Of a stretch of DNA of 64,000 nt, positions 1 through 11,311 are shown one piece after another. Position 1 is the stretch's first letter. Each line of letters opens with the position of its first letter. Under the pieces are notes generated by a model. That model did not search any database, was not told the origin of the DNA, and worked only from the letters and a program-made list of their open reading frames with translations. The stretch comes from JADKFD01 sp050250665 (lineage in GTDB: Bacteria; Pseudomonadota; Gammaproteobacteria; Xanthomonadales; SZUA-5). The DNA is taken from positions 1 to 64,000 of the forward strand of contig JBFWOF010000030.1 of the NCBI GenBank assembly GCA_050250665.1, written 5' to 3'. Both the position numbers and the translations under genes were made by a program.

Positions 1-669
1 CCGATCTCGGATCCCGGACCCCAGAGACGCAGCTTTGACTCCGTGAGCCTGATGGCACCCTGAGCACACCGGACCCGGGTTCTTCTTGTTGCCACGGGCG
101 AGGCCGTGCACGTCCTTGGCGGTTGCTTCGAAGATCTCCTGATGACATTTGCCGCAGGGCATTGCGGCCTCAGGCTCAGCAAGTTTCCATGAACGCACCG
201 TATGTGGATTGTGGCAATCCGCGCACATCGGCGCCTTGGTGCTGCCCTCGGCAATCAGCAGTGCGTGCACGCTGTCGTCGTATTCGCGGTACTTCTTCTT
301 GTGACAGTCGCGACAGGTGTCGCCCATGGCAACGCCCAGATCGCGCTTGCTGGCGATGACCGGTTCACCCTTGCCATGCGTGTCGAGGTCGATGTCGAAG
401 TGGCAATCGGCGCAGCTGTTCTCGTTGTGCATCGACCCGAGGAATTCCTGGGTGGAGATGAATAGCGACAGCGTTTCTCCACTTTCGAGCTTGACCGAGA
501 GCTTGGGATCATCGTGACACTCAAGGCAGGCCAGATCTTCGTCCTCAAGCTCGATGGGCTCGTCAGCATCATCATCCTGTGCCCAGATTTGCGAGACCGG
601 CAAGGCGCACATCAATACGAGGGCGCCGGCCCGCAGCAGACTCCAGCGGGATTGAGACCTCCCCGCCAT
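1..669 (-). CDS. Multiheme c-type cytochrome, C-terminus off the window
   Basis: This is a periplasmic electron-transfer protein, cut off by the left edge after 223 codons. It opens with a signal peptide (residues 1-30, cleavage predicted near IWA-QD) followed by an acidic stretch. Six CxxCH heme-binding motifs are visible, at C48, C86, C119, C149, C172 and C202. The spacing and the CADCHNPH and CSGCHQAHG sequences resemble NapC/NrfB-like and DmsE-type cytochromes. The start at 669 was chosen because it puts the signal peptide first. The partner enzyme is not in the window. Six hemes are seen directly; more may follow. The exact family is uncertain. Confidence 0.85.
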   Translation of the reverse strand, partial: MAGRSQSRWSLLRAGALVLMCALPVSQIWAQDDDADEPIELEDEDLACLECHDDPKLSVKLESGETLSLFISTQEFLGSMHNENSCADCHFDIDLDTHGKGEPVIASKRDLGVAMGDTCRDCHKKKYREYDDSVHALLIAEGSTKAPMCADCHNPHTVRSWKLAEPEAAMPCGKCHQEIFEATAKDVHGLARGNKKNPGPVCSGCHQAHGVKAASLGSGIRDR

Positions 670-964
670 GCGCGAGCAGTTCTGATCGGATGTCTTCGCG
701 CTGGACTGCAATCTGGTCTCACTGTCGCTACGCACGCTTAACCCTCCCAACGGCATCTTGCCGAGACTCGACTGCTCATCATGAATGTGCAGGAAATGCG
801 AAGGCAAGGTCTTGATCAGGCGCAAGGAATTCGAGGCATTGTTTGCCGCCGTAAAGCGGGCTGGGTCTACCTACGTCTTGATCGATACAAAAGCGTCGCT
901 GTTGCGCTCACATACGGTGCTTTAGCCCGGGAATGCAGGAATCCCGAGCGCGCTCTTGAGAGTG
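670..964. other. Intergenic region, nothing recognised
   Basis: This region lies between the cytochrome start and the end of the methyltransferase. I see no conserved open frame, RNA or clear promoter. Confidence 0.5.
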
Positions 965-1705
965 CTACCAACGACCGCTCGGCAAATATCTCGCCTTGAA
1001 GTGCGCCAGTCGGTCACGAAGTCTTGCTGGCAGCATGCGCACGACGGCCTTGCGCAGTCGGAATGATGCGGGCGAGATATCTTGCAGGGAAACGCCGAGA
1101 GGGACTGCGGTCTTGGCGATGGCCGGCGGTACGGTCATGGATTCATGCGCGTACAGGAACAGGTTGTAGCGATACCAGAAGGAAATGCTGGTCATCGTCT
1201 GGATCTGCGGACGTATCCAGTCGTAGGCGCGGAAGCCATGCTTTGCGAACTTCTCGCGCCAATAGTCGTAGGGCTGCTCGTTGATGTGGAATTCGCCGCC
1301 CTGTCCCGGAGGCGCCGCTGAAAACAGGATGTAGCCAGCGCTGTGCCGGACCAAATTGTCCACGAACAAGTTCGCCGCGGAGTGGGGAAGATGTTCGGCC
1401 ACTTCCAGGGATTGCACCAGGTCGAAGCGTCTGCCCAGATCCACAGGCTGGGCGAGATCCCTGGCCGAAAAATGATGCTCGGGGATCACCAGTTCTTCGC
1501 GGCGCACGTAGTCACCGTCGAGCCCGAGAATGTCCTCGCTACCCGATTCCCGCCAGGCATTGAGCCAGGTGCCCTTGGCACAGCCCACGTCGAGGACGCT
1601 GGAGATGGCGAGTTCAGTCTTGATCAGTCGCGCAATGGTGTTGGCCGCATGTCTGGACGACTGGTCGGCGTAGCTCATGAATTCGGCGTTGTAGGCATGA
1701 CTCAT
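965..1705 (-). CDS. Class I SAM-dependent methyltransferase
   Basis: A 246-residue protein with a Rossmann-type methyltransferase core. The SAM-binding motif I VLDVGCAKGTW is at about residues 37-47 and the post-motif SLEVAEHLP at about 100-109. The open frame continues far upstream, but I place the start at MSHAYNAEF because its ATG overlaps the stop of the upstream methyltransferase gene (ATGA, 4 nt), a usual sign of translational coupling. It is the last gene of a cluster with an amidotransferase and a glycosyltransferase, so a sugar or lipid-linked glycan is a reasonable substrate. No sequence feature fixes the acceptor. Confidence 0.85.
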   Translation of the reverse strand: MSHAYNAEFMSYADQSSRHAANTIARLIKTELAISSVLDVGCAKGTWLNAWRESGSEDILGLDGDYVRREELVIPEHHFSARDLAQPVDLGRRFDLVQSLEVAEHLPHSAANLFVDNLVRHSAGYILFSAAPPGQGGEFHINEQPYDYWREKFAKHGFRAYDWIRPQIQTMTSISFWYRYNLFLYAHESMTVPPAIAKTAVPLGVSLQDISPASFRLRKAVVRMLPARLRDRLAHFKARYLPSGRW

Positions 1706-2559
1706 GTGGATTGCTCGCTGGTGTTCGCCGCCCGACGCCCGCCGAATTTCCATGAATTGCCATTGCGGAAGATGATGTAGGAGCTGCCGGCTTCGATGTC
1801 CGCCCGGCTGGACAGCCACTGCTCGATCTGGGTGCGCGACAGATAGGTCGTTTGCGGAGTGACCAACTGGTCGAAGGCGACATGTCTGAAGAAGGAAAAG
1901 CTGCGTTCCGCGATCCACAGAGAGTATTCCCGCAGCGGAGCCCAGGACAACCAGCGCGGCGCCTGTTCGGGGAGCAAGCGGTGCAAAGCGCGCAGCAGCT
2001 TGGCGTAGACGAAATAGGGGGCCACCAGCGGTGTCGCGATCAGGTATTTGGTGATCCACCACGGCAGTCGCGAGGCGATCTTGCGGATGGGTTCGACCAG
2101 GGCAATGACGATGCCGTTACCTTCGCGGGCATAGACCCAGCAATGGAAATTTCCACCGGGGCGGGTATTGCGCACGACTGAGGCAAATCCTGCGGCGGGA
2201 TCCTTCAGGTGATGCAGCACACCGATGCAATAGACCAGGTCAAAGCCCTCCGACGCGAACTCCACCAGATCCGCCTGCACGATTTCGGCGAAGGGGAAGT
2301 CGGCGACGTTGCGCCGCGCGGTCTGCACCGATGCACCCAGGTCCACACCGACGATGCGCCTGGGCTGCCAGTGACAGGAATGCACCAGCAGACTGCCGTT
2401 GCCGCAGCCGAGTTCGAGTACCTCCTTGCCTTCGAAATCGGACTGCTGCAGCGGCTGCATCCAGTCGATGAACTGGGATGGCGTGTAGACCGATCCCGGC
2501 GGCAGGTTGTTCCAGGAGTTGGCAAAAGCCTGAGCGGTGGCGCTATCGGCTGTAGTCAT
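1702..2559 (-). CDS. Class I SAM-dependent methyltransferase
   Basis: A 285-residue methyltransferase. Motif I VLELGCGNGSLL is at residues 47-58, followed by IVGVDLG and the post-I motif FDLVYCIGVLHHLKDP. The C-terminal half contains a hydrophobic region (WWITKYLIATPLVAPYFVYAKLL) suggesting membrane contact or a lipid-linked substrate. The gene starts 3 nt after the asparagine-synthase-like gene and overlaps the next methyltransferase by 4 nt, so all three are probably co-transcribed. It resembles the methyltransferases of O-antigen or exopolysaccharide loci. The substrate is unknown. Confidence 0.85.
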   Translation of the reverse strand: MTTADSATAQAFANSWNNLPPGSVYTPSQFIDWMQPLQQSDFEGKEVLELGCGNGSLLVHSCHWQPRRIVGVDLGASVQTARRNVADFPFAEIVQADLVEFASEGFDLVYCIGVLHHLKDPAAGFASVVRNTRPGGNFHCWVYAREGNGIVIALVEPIRKIASRLPWWITKYLIATPLVAPYFVYAKLLRALHRLLPEQAPRWLSWAPLREYSLWIAERSFSFFRHVAFDQLVTPQTTYLSRTQIEQWLSSRADIEAGSSYIIFRNGNSWKFGGRRAANTSEQST

Positions 2560-2562
2560 TCG

Positions 2563-4419
2563 CTAGTGACCCATTGAGTGTGATCGGGCGGTATCCAGGA
2601 CCAGCTGACTCCACAGATACAGTCGGTGGTCTGCCTTGCCGGCGCGGTGTTCCGCCAGTTGCTGGTGCCAGAAGGGCGCGGCCTCGGCGGTCTCCGTGAG
2701 CGGCAACACCCCTTGCTGGAACCAGCGCCCCACGGGCACCGCAAAGCCCTGCTTCCGGCGCTGGATGATCTGCTGTGGCAGCAGCTCGCGGGTGGCTTGT
2801 CGCAACAGCCATTTGCCGACACCGCGTCGGAGTTTGAGCGTCGAGGGCAATCGTCGCAAGAAGTTGACCAGATCGATGTCCAGAAAGGGTGAGCGCACTT
2901 CCAGGGAGTTCATCATGCTGGCCCGATCGACCTTGGTCAGGATGTCGTCCTGCAGATAAAGGTCAATGTAAAAGCAGATGCTGCGATCGACGTCGTTGGC
3001 TTCGGGGCTTCGTTCCCAGGCCTCGATAGCCTCGCTGTACAGGGATTCGGTATCGACCGGTTCGGCCAGCAGTTCGCCAAGCTCCTGCGGAGTCACCGGG
3101 GACATCCATAGAGGCAGCCACAAGCGGGGCGGCTGGCCCATACCGCGCATGGTCCGCTTGAGCTTGAAATCCAGGCTCATGTAGCGATGCGACACCGGAA
3201 GTCGCGAGATAACCGCATCAATGGCACGGTGTAAGGGGCGCGGCACCAGCGTCTGATAAGCCCGTGCCGGGGACAGCGCGCGAAAGGGATCGTAGCCGGC
3301 CAGCAGTTCATCCGCGCCATCGCCGCCGAGCGCCACCGTGACCTCGCGCCGCGCGTATTTGCAGAGCAGGAAGGTGGGCAGCAGTGAAGCATCGGCCAGC
3401 GGCTCATCCAGCCGGCGCAGGATTTCGGGCAGCGCGTCGTAGAGATCCTGGGTACTGCACGGCTCGACGCAATGGGCCGCGCCGATCTGGTCGGCGAGCT
3501 GGCGCGCATAGGGCGATTCGTCGAAATCGGAGTCGGCGAAGGCGATCGAAAAAGTCTTGAGGCGATCGGCGCCGAGCTGGGCGATGGCCAGCGCGGCAAT
3601 CGTCGACGAATCGATGCCGCCGCTGAGGAAGGCCCCCACGGGAACATCGGCCACCAGTCGCCGCGCGACTGCGGCATCAAGCAGCGCCAGCAGTTGCTCG
3701 GCCAGTTCCGCACTCGGTCGGGCCGCGAGATCGGCATCGGGCGCCGGCAGGTATTGCCAGCAGCGTTCGATGCGGGAGCTTGAATCGCTCAGATTGAGCG
3801 TCAGCGTATGCCCGGCCGGCAGTTTGTGCACGCCCTCCAGCAGCGAATGCGGGGCCGGGATGAAGCCGTAGGCGAAATACTTGCGGACCGCGATCGGGTT
3901 CCAGCTGCGCGGTGTGGCCGGATGCATGCGCAGCGCCGACAGCTCCGAGGCAAAGGCAAAGATCTCGCGGTTGTGGTGGTAGTACAGCGGCTTCTTGCCG
4001 AAACGATCGCGCGCCAGGATCAGTTGTCGTTTTCGGCGGTCATGGATGGCCAGCGCCCACATGCCGTTGAGGCGATCGAACAGCTTCATGCCCCATTCGC
4101 GCCAACCCAGCAGCAGCACTTCGGTGTCGGAGTGGTCGCTGCGAAATCTTGCTCCAGAGCTTTCCAGCTCGCGGCGCAATTCCCGGAAATTGTAGATCTC
4201 GCCGTTGAAGACGATGCTCAGCGCCTCGTCTCCGGTGAGCATGGGTTGCTGTCCGCCGGCGATGTCCAGAATGGCCAGGCGCCGGTGCGCCAGATGCACG
4301 CGGTCGGGTCCATCCGGCAACAGTCCCTCGCCATCCGGCCCACGATGCAGCATGGCATCGGCCATGGCCTTCAGGGCACTGGGGTCGGCAGGTCCGACGA
4401 AACCGGCGATGCCACACAT
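2563..4419 (-). CDS. asnB: Asparagine synthase (glutamine-hydrolysing) family amidotransferase
   Basis: A 618-residue two-domain enzyme. The N-terminal class II glutaminase has the nucleophile Cys2 exposed after Met removal (MCGIAGFVG). The C-terminal ATP-pyrophosphatase domain has the PP-loop FLSGGIDSSTIAAL. The start is fixed by the need for Cys at position 2; a longer open frame adds 31 unlikely residues. The family converts aspartate to asparagine, but members in glycan clusters also amidate sugar carboxyl groups. The neighbours here (glycosyltransferase one base upstream, methyltransferases downstream) favour the second role. That is inference from context. Confidence 0.88.
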   Translation of the reverse strand: MCGIAGFVGPADPSALKAMADAMLHRGPDGEGLLPDGPDRVHLAHRRLAILDIAGGQQPMLTGDEALSIVFNGEIYNFRELRRELESSGARFRSDHSDTEVLLLGWREWGMKLFDRLNGMWALAIHDRRKRQLILARDRFGKKPLYYHHNREIFAFASELSALRMHPATPRSWNPIAVRKYFAYGFIPAPHSLLEGVHKLPAGHTLTLNLSDSSSRIERCWQYLPAPDADLAARPSAELAEQLLALLDAAVARRLVADVPVGAFLSGGIDSSTIAALAIAQLGADRLKTFSIAFADSDFDESPYARQLADQIGAAHCVEPCSTQDLYDALPEILRRLDEPLADASLLPTFLLCKYARREVTVALGGDGADELLAGYDPFRALSPARAYQTLVPRPLHRAIDAVISRLPVSHRYMSLDFKLKRTMRGMGQPPRLWLPLWMSPVTPQELGELLAEPVDTESLYSEAIEAWERSPEANDVDRSICFYIDLYLQDDILTKVDRASMMNSLEVRSPFLDIDLVNFLRRLPSTLKLRRGVGKWLLRQATRELLPQQIIQRRKQGFAVPVGRWFQQGVLPLTETAEAAPFWHQQLAEHRAGKADHRLYLWSQLVLDTARSHSMGH

Positions 4420-4420
4420 A

Positions 4421-5404
4421 TCAGGCGGAGTCTGCCGAGCGCACCAGGCGCCCCACCTGATAGACCGATTTGGCCTGGGACTCGTGATAGGTGCGGTTGA
4501 GCATCTCCGCAAGCAAGCCCATCAGGATGCTGACGACACCGGTCACGGCCAGAAAGATGGCCAGCAAGGGCAAGGGCGTCTGGATCAGCGAGGTCTGGGC
4601 AAAGAACTTCAACCACAGCGCCCAGAGGCCGGCGCCGGCAGAGCCCGCCATGCTGAGCAAACCGAAACCACCGAAGAGGTAGATCGGCTTGTTGGCGTAT
4701 CGATACAGGAATTTGACCACGATCAGATCGAGGATGACCTTGACCACGCGTTCCAGTCCGTACTTGGATTCGCCGTGAATGCGCGGATGGTGTTCGACCG
4801 GCAGTTCGGTGACCCGGGCGCCGTTCCAGGAGGCGTAGATCGGCACGAAGCGATGCATTTCGCCGTACAGCTTGACGCCAGCCAGCACCTCGCGGCGATA
4901 GGCCTTCAGCGAACAGCCGTAGTCGTGCAGGTGCACGCCTGACACTCTGGAAATCAGGGCGTTGGCGAGTCTGCTGGTCATGTTCCGCCGGATCGGATGG
5001 TCGTGACGGACCTTGCGCCATCCGGAAACCACGTCGAAACCCTGATCCAGCTTCTCCAACAGTTTCGGGATGTCCTTGGGATCGTTCTGCAGATCGGCGT
5101 CCATGGGCACCAGAATCTGCCCGCGGGCGTGGTCCAGACCCGCCATCAGGGCCGCCGTCTGGCCGTAGTTGCGGCGCAGATGCAGCACGGTCACCCGGGA
5201 ATCCCTGGCTGCGATCTCGTCAAGCACGGCCGCAGAACCATCGCTGCTGCCATCGTCAACCAGGATCAGCTCCCAGCTGCGCTGCAGGGGTTCCAGTGCG
5301 GCGACGATGCGCTGGTGGAGGATCGGCACGTTCTCGCGCTCGTTGTACACGGGAACGGTAATGGTGAGTTCGATCGTCGACTCAGGGGAATCAGGCTCGG
5401 GCAT
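4421..5404 (-). CDS. GT2 family glycosyltransferase with C-terminal membrane segments
   Basis: A 327-residue glycosyltransferase of the DPM1/ArnC/GtrB type. The GT-A fold motifs TVPVYNEREN, VDDGSSDGS and the metal-binding MDADLQNDP are in the first 105 residues. Two transmembrane helices follow at roughly residues 235-258 and 270-295. Such enzymes transfer a sugar from a nucleotide donor to polyprenyl phosphate at the inner membrane face. The gene ends one base before the asparagine-synthase-like gene and starts 27 nt after the MFS gene, so it sits inside a tight operon. Confidence 0.88.
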   Translation of the reverse strand: MPEPDSPESTIELTITVPVYNERENVPILHQRIVAALEPLQRSWELILVDDGSSDGSAAVLDEIAARDSRVTVLHLRRNYGQTAALMAGLDHARGQILVPMDADLQNDPKDIPKLLEKLDQGFDVVSGWRKVRHDHPIRRNMTSRLANALISRVSGVHLHDYGCSLKAYRREVLAGVKLYGEMHRFVPIYASWNGARVTELPVEHHPRIHGESKYGLERVVKVILDLIVVKFLYRYANKPIYLFGGFGLLSMAGSAGAGLWALWLKFFAQTSLIQTPLPLLAIFLAVTGVVSILMGLLAEMLNRTYHESQAKSVYQVGRLVRSADSA

Positions 5405-5431
5405 CGGGGCCGTCTGGACTCGAAGTTGCAG

Positions 5432-6736
5432 TTACCTAAGGATTGCATGGATCCTGGCCTCAGGCGATTCCAAACCATGCCCGTGCGGGCCCAGCTCGCG
5501 CTGTCGCAGCAGCACTGCGAACACCATGGCCACCAGGGCGAGCACGCCGAAGTACCACAACATCGCCTGATAGCCGCCGGGATTATCGGCGCTGGCGCCG
5601 GCGGCATCGTTGAGCCAGCCCGCGGCCAGGTTGGAGAAGGTCAGGCCGATGTTCTGGATCATGGTCATCAGCCCGAAGGCGGTGCCCAGGCGCGCCGGGG
5701 TGACCACATGGGCCACCGATGGCCACAGGATCGCCGGAACCAGCGAGAAACTGATACCTACCAGCACGGTGACGGTCCACAGCTCAGCCTGACCGATGCC
5801 CAGCAGCAGAAAGGTCACCGGCAACAGGAAGGAACCGAAGATCATCAGACTGGCGCGCCAGCCGAAGCGGTCGGCGATCAGGCCGAAGATCGGGCTGACG
5901 AAGACTGCCGCCAGAAACACATAGCTGTTCATGATGCTGGCGGCATCCAGGCTGAGCCCGTGGGCGTGCTGGAAGTACTTGATGGCAAAGGTGCTGCGAA
6001 AGGGCAAGATCACCGAATAGAAGGTCACGCACAGCGCCAGGATGTACCAGTAGGACCGGTCGAAACTGAGCACGTCGCGCCAGACGATTTTCTCGGTCGG
6101 AGCCGAAGTGGGCGCCGACGCCTGGCTGCCCACCCGCCGTTCAATGGCCCAGTAGCCGATCGACGCGAGCATGGCCGCGAACGCAAACGCGGCCGCTATC
6201 CACAAAGGATCCTGCCAGCCGGCGTCGTAGGCGCCCTTGGCCCAGACCGGGGAAACATCGGCTGCGTAGGAACCGGCGCGACCCAGACTCAGGTTGAGCG
6301 CCATCGCCAGCGCCAGCGAGCGGCCCAGGAACCACAGTCCCAGGGCCACCGTTGCCGCCACGATCATGGTTTCGGCGCCGATGCCGAACAGCAATCGGCC
6401 GGCTGCCATGATCACGAAATTGCCGCTGATCGCGGTCAGCAAGGCGCCGGCAAAGCAGATCATCGAAGTCCACAACATCAGCCGGCCTGCGCCGAAACGG
6501 TCGGTCAGCAGACCACCGATCAGGACCAGAAAAATGTTCGGAAAACTGTAGATCGCATTGAGCGTGCCGAGCTGGGTGTCGCTGTACCCGAGCAGCCGCT
6601 GCAGATGGTCTGCCAGTGGCCCGATGCAGTCGTAGACGTAGAAATTGCCGGTCATGGCCAGACTCAGCAGGAGCAGCACCCACCAGCGCGCGTGGCTGGC
6701 CTTTGCCGAATCAGCGCTTGCCGTGTTCGAACTCAT
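5432..6736 (-). CDS. MFS transporter
   Basis: A 434-residue integral membrane protein with about 12 hydrophobic helices and the MFS loop 2-3 signature (GGLLTDRFGAGR), repeated in weaker form in the second half (GLIADRFGWRA). It is the first gene of the cluster leading to the glycosyltransferase, amidotransferase and two methyltransferases. It may export or import a substrate linked to that pathway, but MFS genes are often neighbours by chance. No residue indicates the cargo. Confidence 0.85.
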   Translation of the reverse strand: MSSNTASADSAKASHARWWVLLLLSLAMTGNFYVYDCIGPLADHLQRLLGYSDTQLGTLNAIYSFPNIFLVLIGGLLTDRFGAGRLMLWTSMICFAGALLTAISGNFVIMAAGRLLFGIGAETMIVAATVALGLWFLGRSLALAMALNLSLGRAGSYAADVSPVWAKGAYDAGWQDPLWIAAAFAFAAMLASIGYWAIERRVGSQASAPTSAPTEKIVWRDVLSFDRSYWYILALCVTFYSVILPFRSTFAIKYFQHAHGLSLDAASIMNSYVFLAAVFVSPIFGLIADRFGWRASLMIFGSFLLPVTFLLLGIGQAELWTVTVLVGISFSLVPAILWPSVAHVVTPARLGTAFGLMTMIQNIGLTFSNLAAGWLNDAAGASADNPGGYQAMLWYFGVLALVAMVFAVLLRQRELGPHGHGLESPEARIHAILR

Positions 6737-6836
6737 GCAGTGCTCCCAATGGTACGGCTCCGGGCACGGCGTGCCCGGAGCGCAGGGTGGGTCATGGGAT
6801 ACGTGGTGGGCGGTGCTGTGCGGAGTCCGCGTCGCT

Positions 6837-7574
6837 TCAGAGCGGCTGGATCAGCCTGGCGTCTTCGACGATCACCGGATAGCGATAGCCTGCGCCGAAA
6901 TCCTTGTCGACAACGACAGTGCCGGTCAGGGTGACGGTGTCGCCCCGATTGACCTCGGCCAGCGTGGTGAAGGTCAGATCGTTGCTGCTGTCGTCCGCAG
7001 CGCCACTGCCATCCTGCAGATGCACCCAGTTTCTGCCCATGACGCCGGGGGTGTACTTGACCACCTTGCCGCGCACGCTGACGGTCTGCCCGGTCAGCTG
7101 CGCGCGCTGCGCCCAGACCTCGGCCACGGTGCGGGCGTCGCTGCCGCTGGCTTTCTCGATGTTCTGGAGATCGTCGGTAGCCACAGCGGCCACGGCAGTG
7201 TGGGGGTTGACCGCACTGGGCTGCGTGCTGCCGGGTGCGTCCAGCGTGCCGAAATAGACTTCCGGGAAGGTGCGCTGCAGCGACTTGGATTCGAAGTTGC
7301 TCATCAGCATCGGTGTCAGGATGGTAACCACGGCGCCCTTGGCGACCTCTGCCGCCGGAACCGCGGCCCAGATCTCGCCGCCGGCCGTCTGCAGCTGCAG
7401 GTAGACATAGGGCGGTGCCGAGAGGGTCTCGATCACCGTGCCGCTGAGACCTTCAGCAGCCGGCGCCGGGCTCGCAGCCGGGCTTGTGCTAGCTGCCGGA
7501 ACGGCTTCTTCGGCTTTGGATCCGCAGGCGGCAAGGCACGCGCAGAACAGCGACAGAATGATCGGGTTTCGCAT
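6837..7574 (-). CDS. Periplasmic lipoprotein with two OB-fold-like segments
   Basis: A 245-residue predicted lipoprotein. The signal peptide ends in a lipobox, CLAAC, with the lipidated Cys at residue 17, and a Ser/Ala/Pro linker follows. Two beta-rich segments follow: GTVIETLSAPPYVYLQL..., and VSVRGKVVKYTPGVMGRNWVHLQDG.... The second matches the bacterial OB-fold nucleic-acid-binding-like domain found in many secreted proteins of unknown role. The start was set at MRNPII because upstream in-frame codons do not form a signal peptide. Its ligand is unknown and it has no obvious operon partner. Confidence 0.75.
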   Translation of the reverse strand: MRNPIILSLFCACLAACGSKAEEAVPAASTSPAASPAPAAEGLSGTVIETLSAPPYVYLQLQTAGGEIWAAVPAAEVAKGAVVTILTPMLMSNFESKSLQRTFPEVYFGTLDAPGSTQPSAVNPHTAVAAVATDDLQNIEKASGSDARTVAEVWAQRAQLTGQTVSVRGKVVKYTPGVMGRNWVHLQDGSGAADDSSNDLTFTTLAEVNRGDTVTLTGTVVVDKDFGAGYRYPVIVEDARLIQPL

Positions 7575-8026
7575 CGGATGAGTTCCTGCAGGGAAGGATG
7601 GGTCTGGAAGAGCGGCCAAGTATGGGGCAGCTGGGCAAATACTTCCTTGCGCTGGCAAGGGTAGGAGCGACCCCGCGGTGTGATCTGTGCCAGCCTGTCA
7701 CTGCGCACGGGCCACGAACCCCCAGCGTCATTGCGACCCCGGACTTGATCCGGGGGAAGCAATCCAGGGGCGTGCGGCGATACCCTGGATTGCTTCGTCA
7801 CTGCGTTCCTCGCAATGACGCATCAACTCTTCGTTCGGGGTCATGGAAAGGCGCGCGTAGGCCGAGGGTGCCGCGCAGCGGTTCCCCGGCGCTGATGGAT
7901 TGGGCGTGCCGGGGAACGCGCCTGCGGCGCACACCCTCGGCCTACGACAAGCCGGCCTGGGTACGATGCTTGCCATGGGCGGCCTCGACCGCCGCCAGAG
8001 CGCGGACGGCATTTTCTTCTCGGGGT
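7575..8026. repeat. Intergenic palindromic repeats
   Basis: Two repeat elements fill this gap. Positions 7726-7820 form an inverted repeat beginning CGTCATTGCGA and ending in CGCAATGACG, with GCAATCCAGG/CTGGATTGC inside; related copies are at 40870-40966, 43228-43310 and 63580-63669. Positions 7856-7946 form a long hairpin with arms CGTAGGCCGAGGGTG and CACACCCTCGGCCTACG. No gene was recognised. Confidence 0.8.
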
Positions 8027-8401
8027 TCAGCGAACGGCGTACTCGCGCAGCTGCTCCAGCGAGACCACGCCCAGCGTATTGAGATGCGTAGCCTCCAGCA
8101 CCACCTGCGGGGCCACGCCCGCGGCATAGGCTTCGCGCCAACGGGTGGCGCACAGACACCATCGATCCCCCGGAAGCAGGCCGGGAAATGCGTACTCGGG
8201 TCTGGGCGTGCTCAGATCGTTGCCGGCGGCCTTGCTGAAATCGAGAAATTCCGCAGTCATCAGCGCGCACACCAGATGCAGCGCGCGGTCATCCGGATCA
8301 CCGCGGCAGCAGCCATCGCGGAACCAGCCGGTCATGGGCTCGGTACTGCAGGTCTGCAGCGGCGTGCCCAGTACATTCAGTGGCTGTGTGGCGTTGCTCA
8401 T
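8027..8401 (-). CDS. DUF2237 family protein
   Basis: A 124-residue cytosolic protein that matches the DUF2237 family over its whole length. Features are NVLGTPLQTCST, GWFRDGCC, HLVCALMTAEFLDFSKAAGNDLSTPRPEY, FPGLLPGDRWCLCATRW and VVLEATHLN. The family is small, conserved across many bacteria and rich in invariant Cys and Trp residues, with no established function that I know of. It stands alone downstream of the aconitase gene on the same strand. Confidence 0.9.
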   Translation of the reverse strand: MSNATQPLNVLGTPLQTCSTEPMTGWFRDGCCRGDPDDRALHLVCALMTAEFLDFSKAAGNDLSTPRPEYAFPGLLPGDRWCLCATRWREAYAAGVAPQVVLEATHLNTLGVVSLEQLREYAVR

Positions 8402-8602
8402 TGCGTTCCTTGGTCCTGGTGTGGGGGCTGCTGAACGCGTTTGACGTGGGCAAGTCTCAGGGACACTGCGGTCAGGCAGGCCACTCCGCAGCCTGCCTGA
8501 CCATCTGTTGGGCGGGCCCTGCGAAACTCAGGGCGACGCGGAGCAGAGCGAATGAAGTTTCGATCTGCCCCGCGTTGCCGCGAGCGATACCTGTTGCGCG
8601 AA

Positions 8603-11311
<2,709 letters not shown>

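Noticed and set aside
4997..6934. 645-codon open frame on the + strand
   Set aside because: It lies antisense to the GT2 and MFS genes, is rich in Gln, His, Arg and Gly, and has no domain pattern; typical of GC-rich shadow frames.
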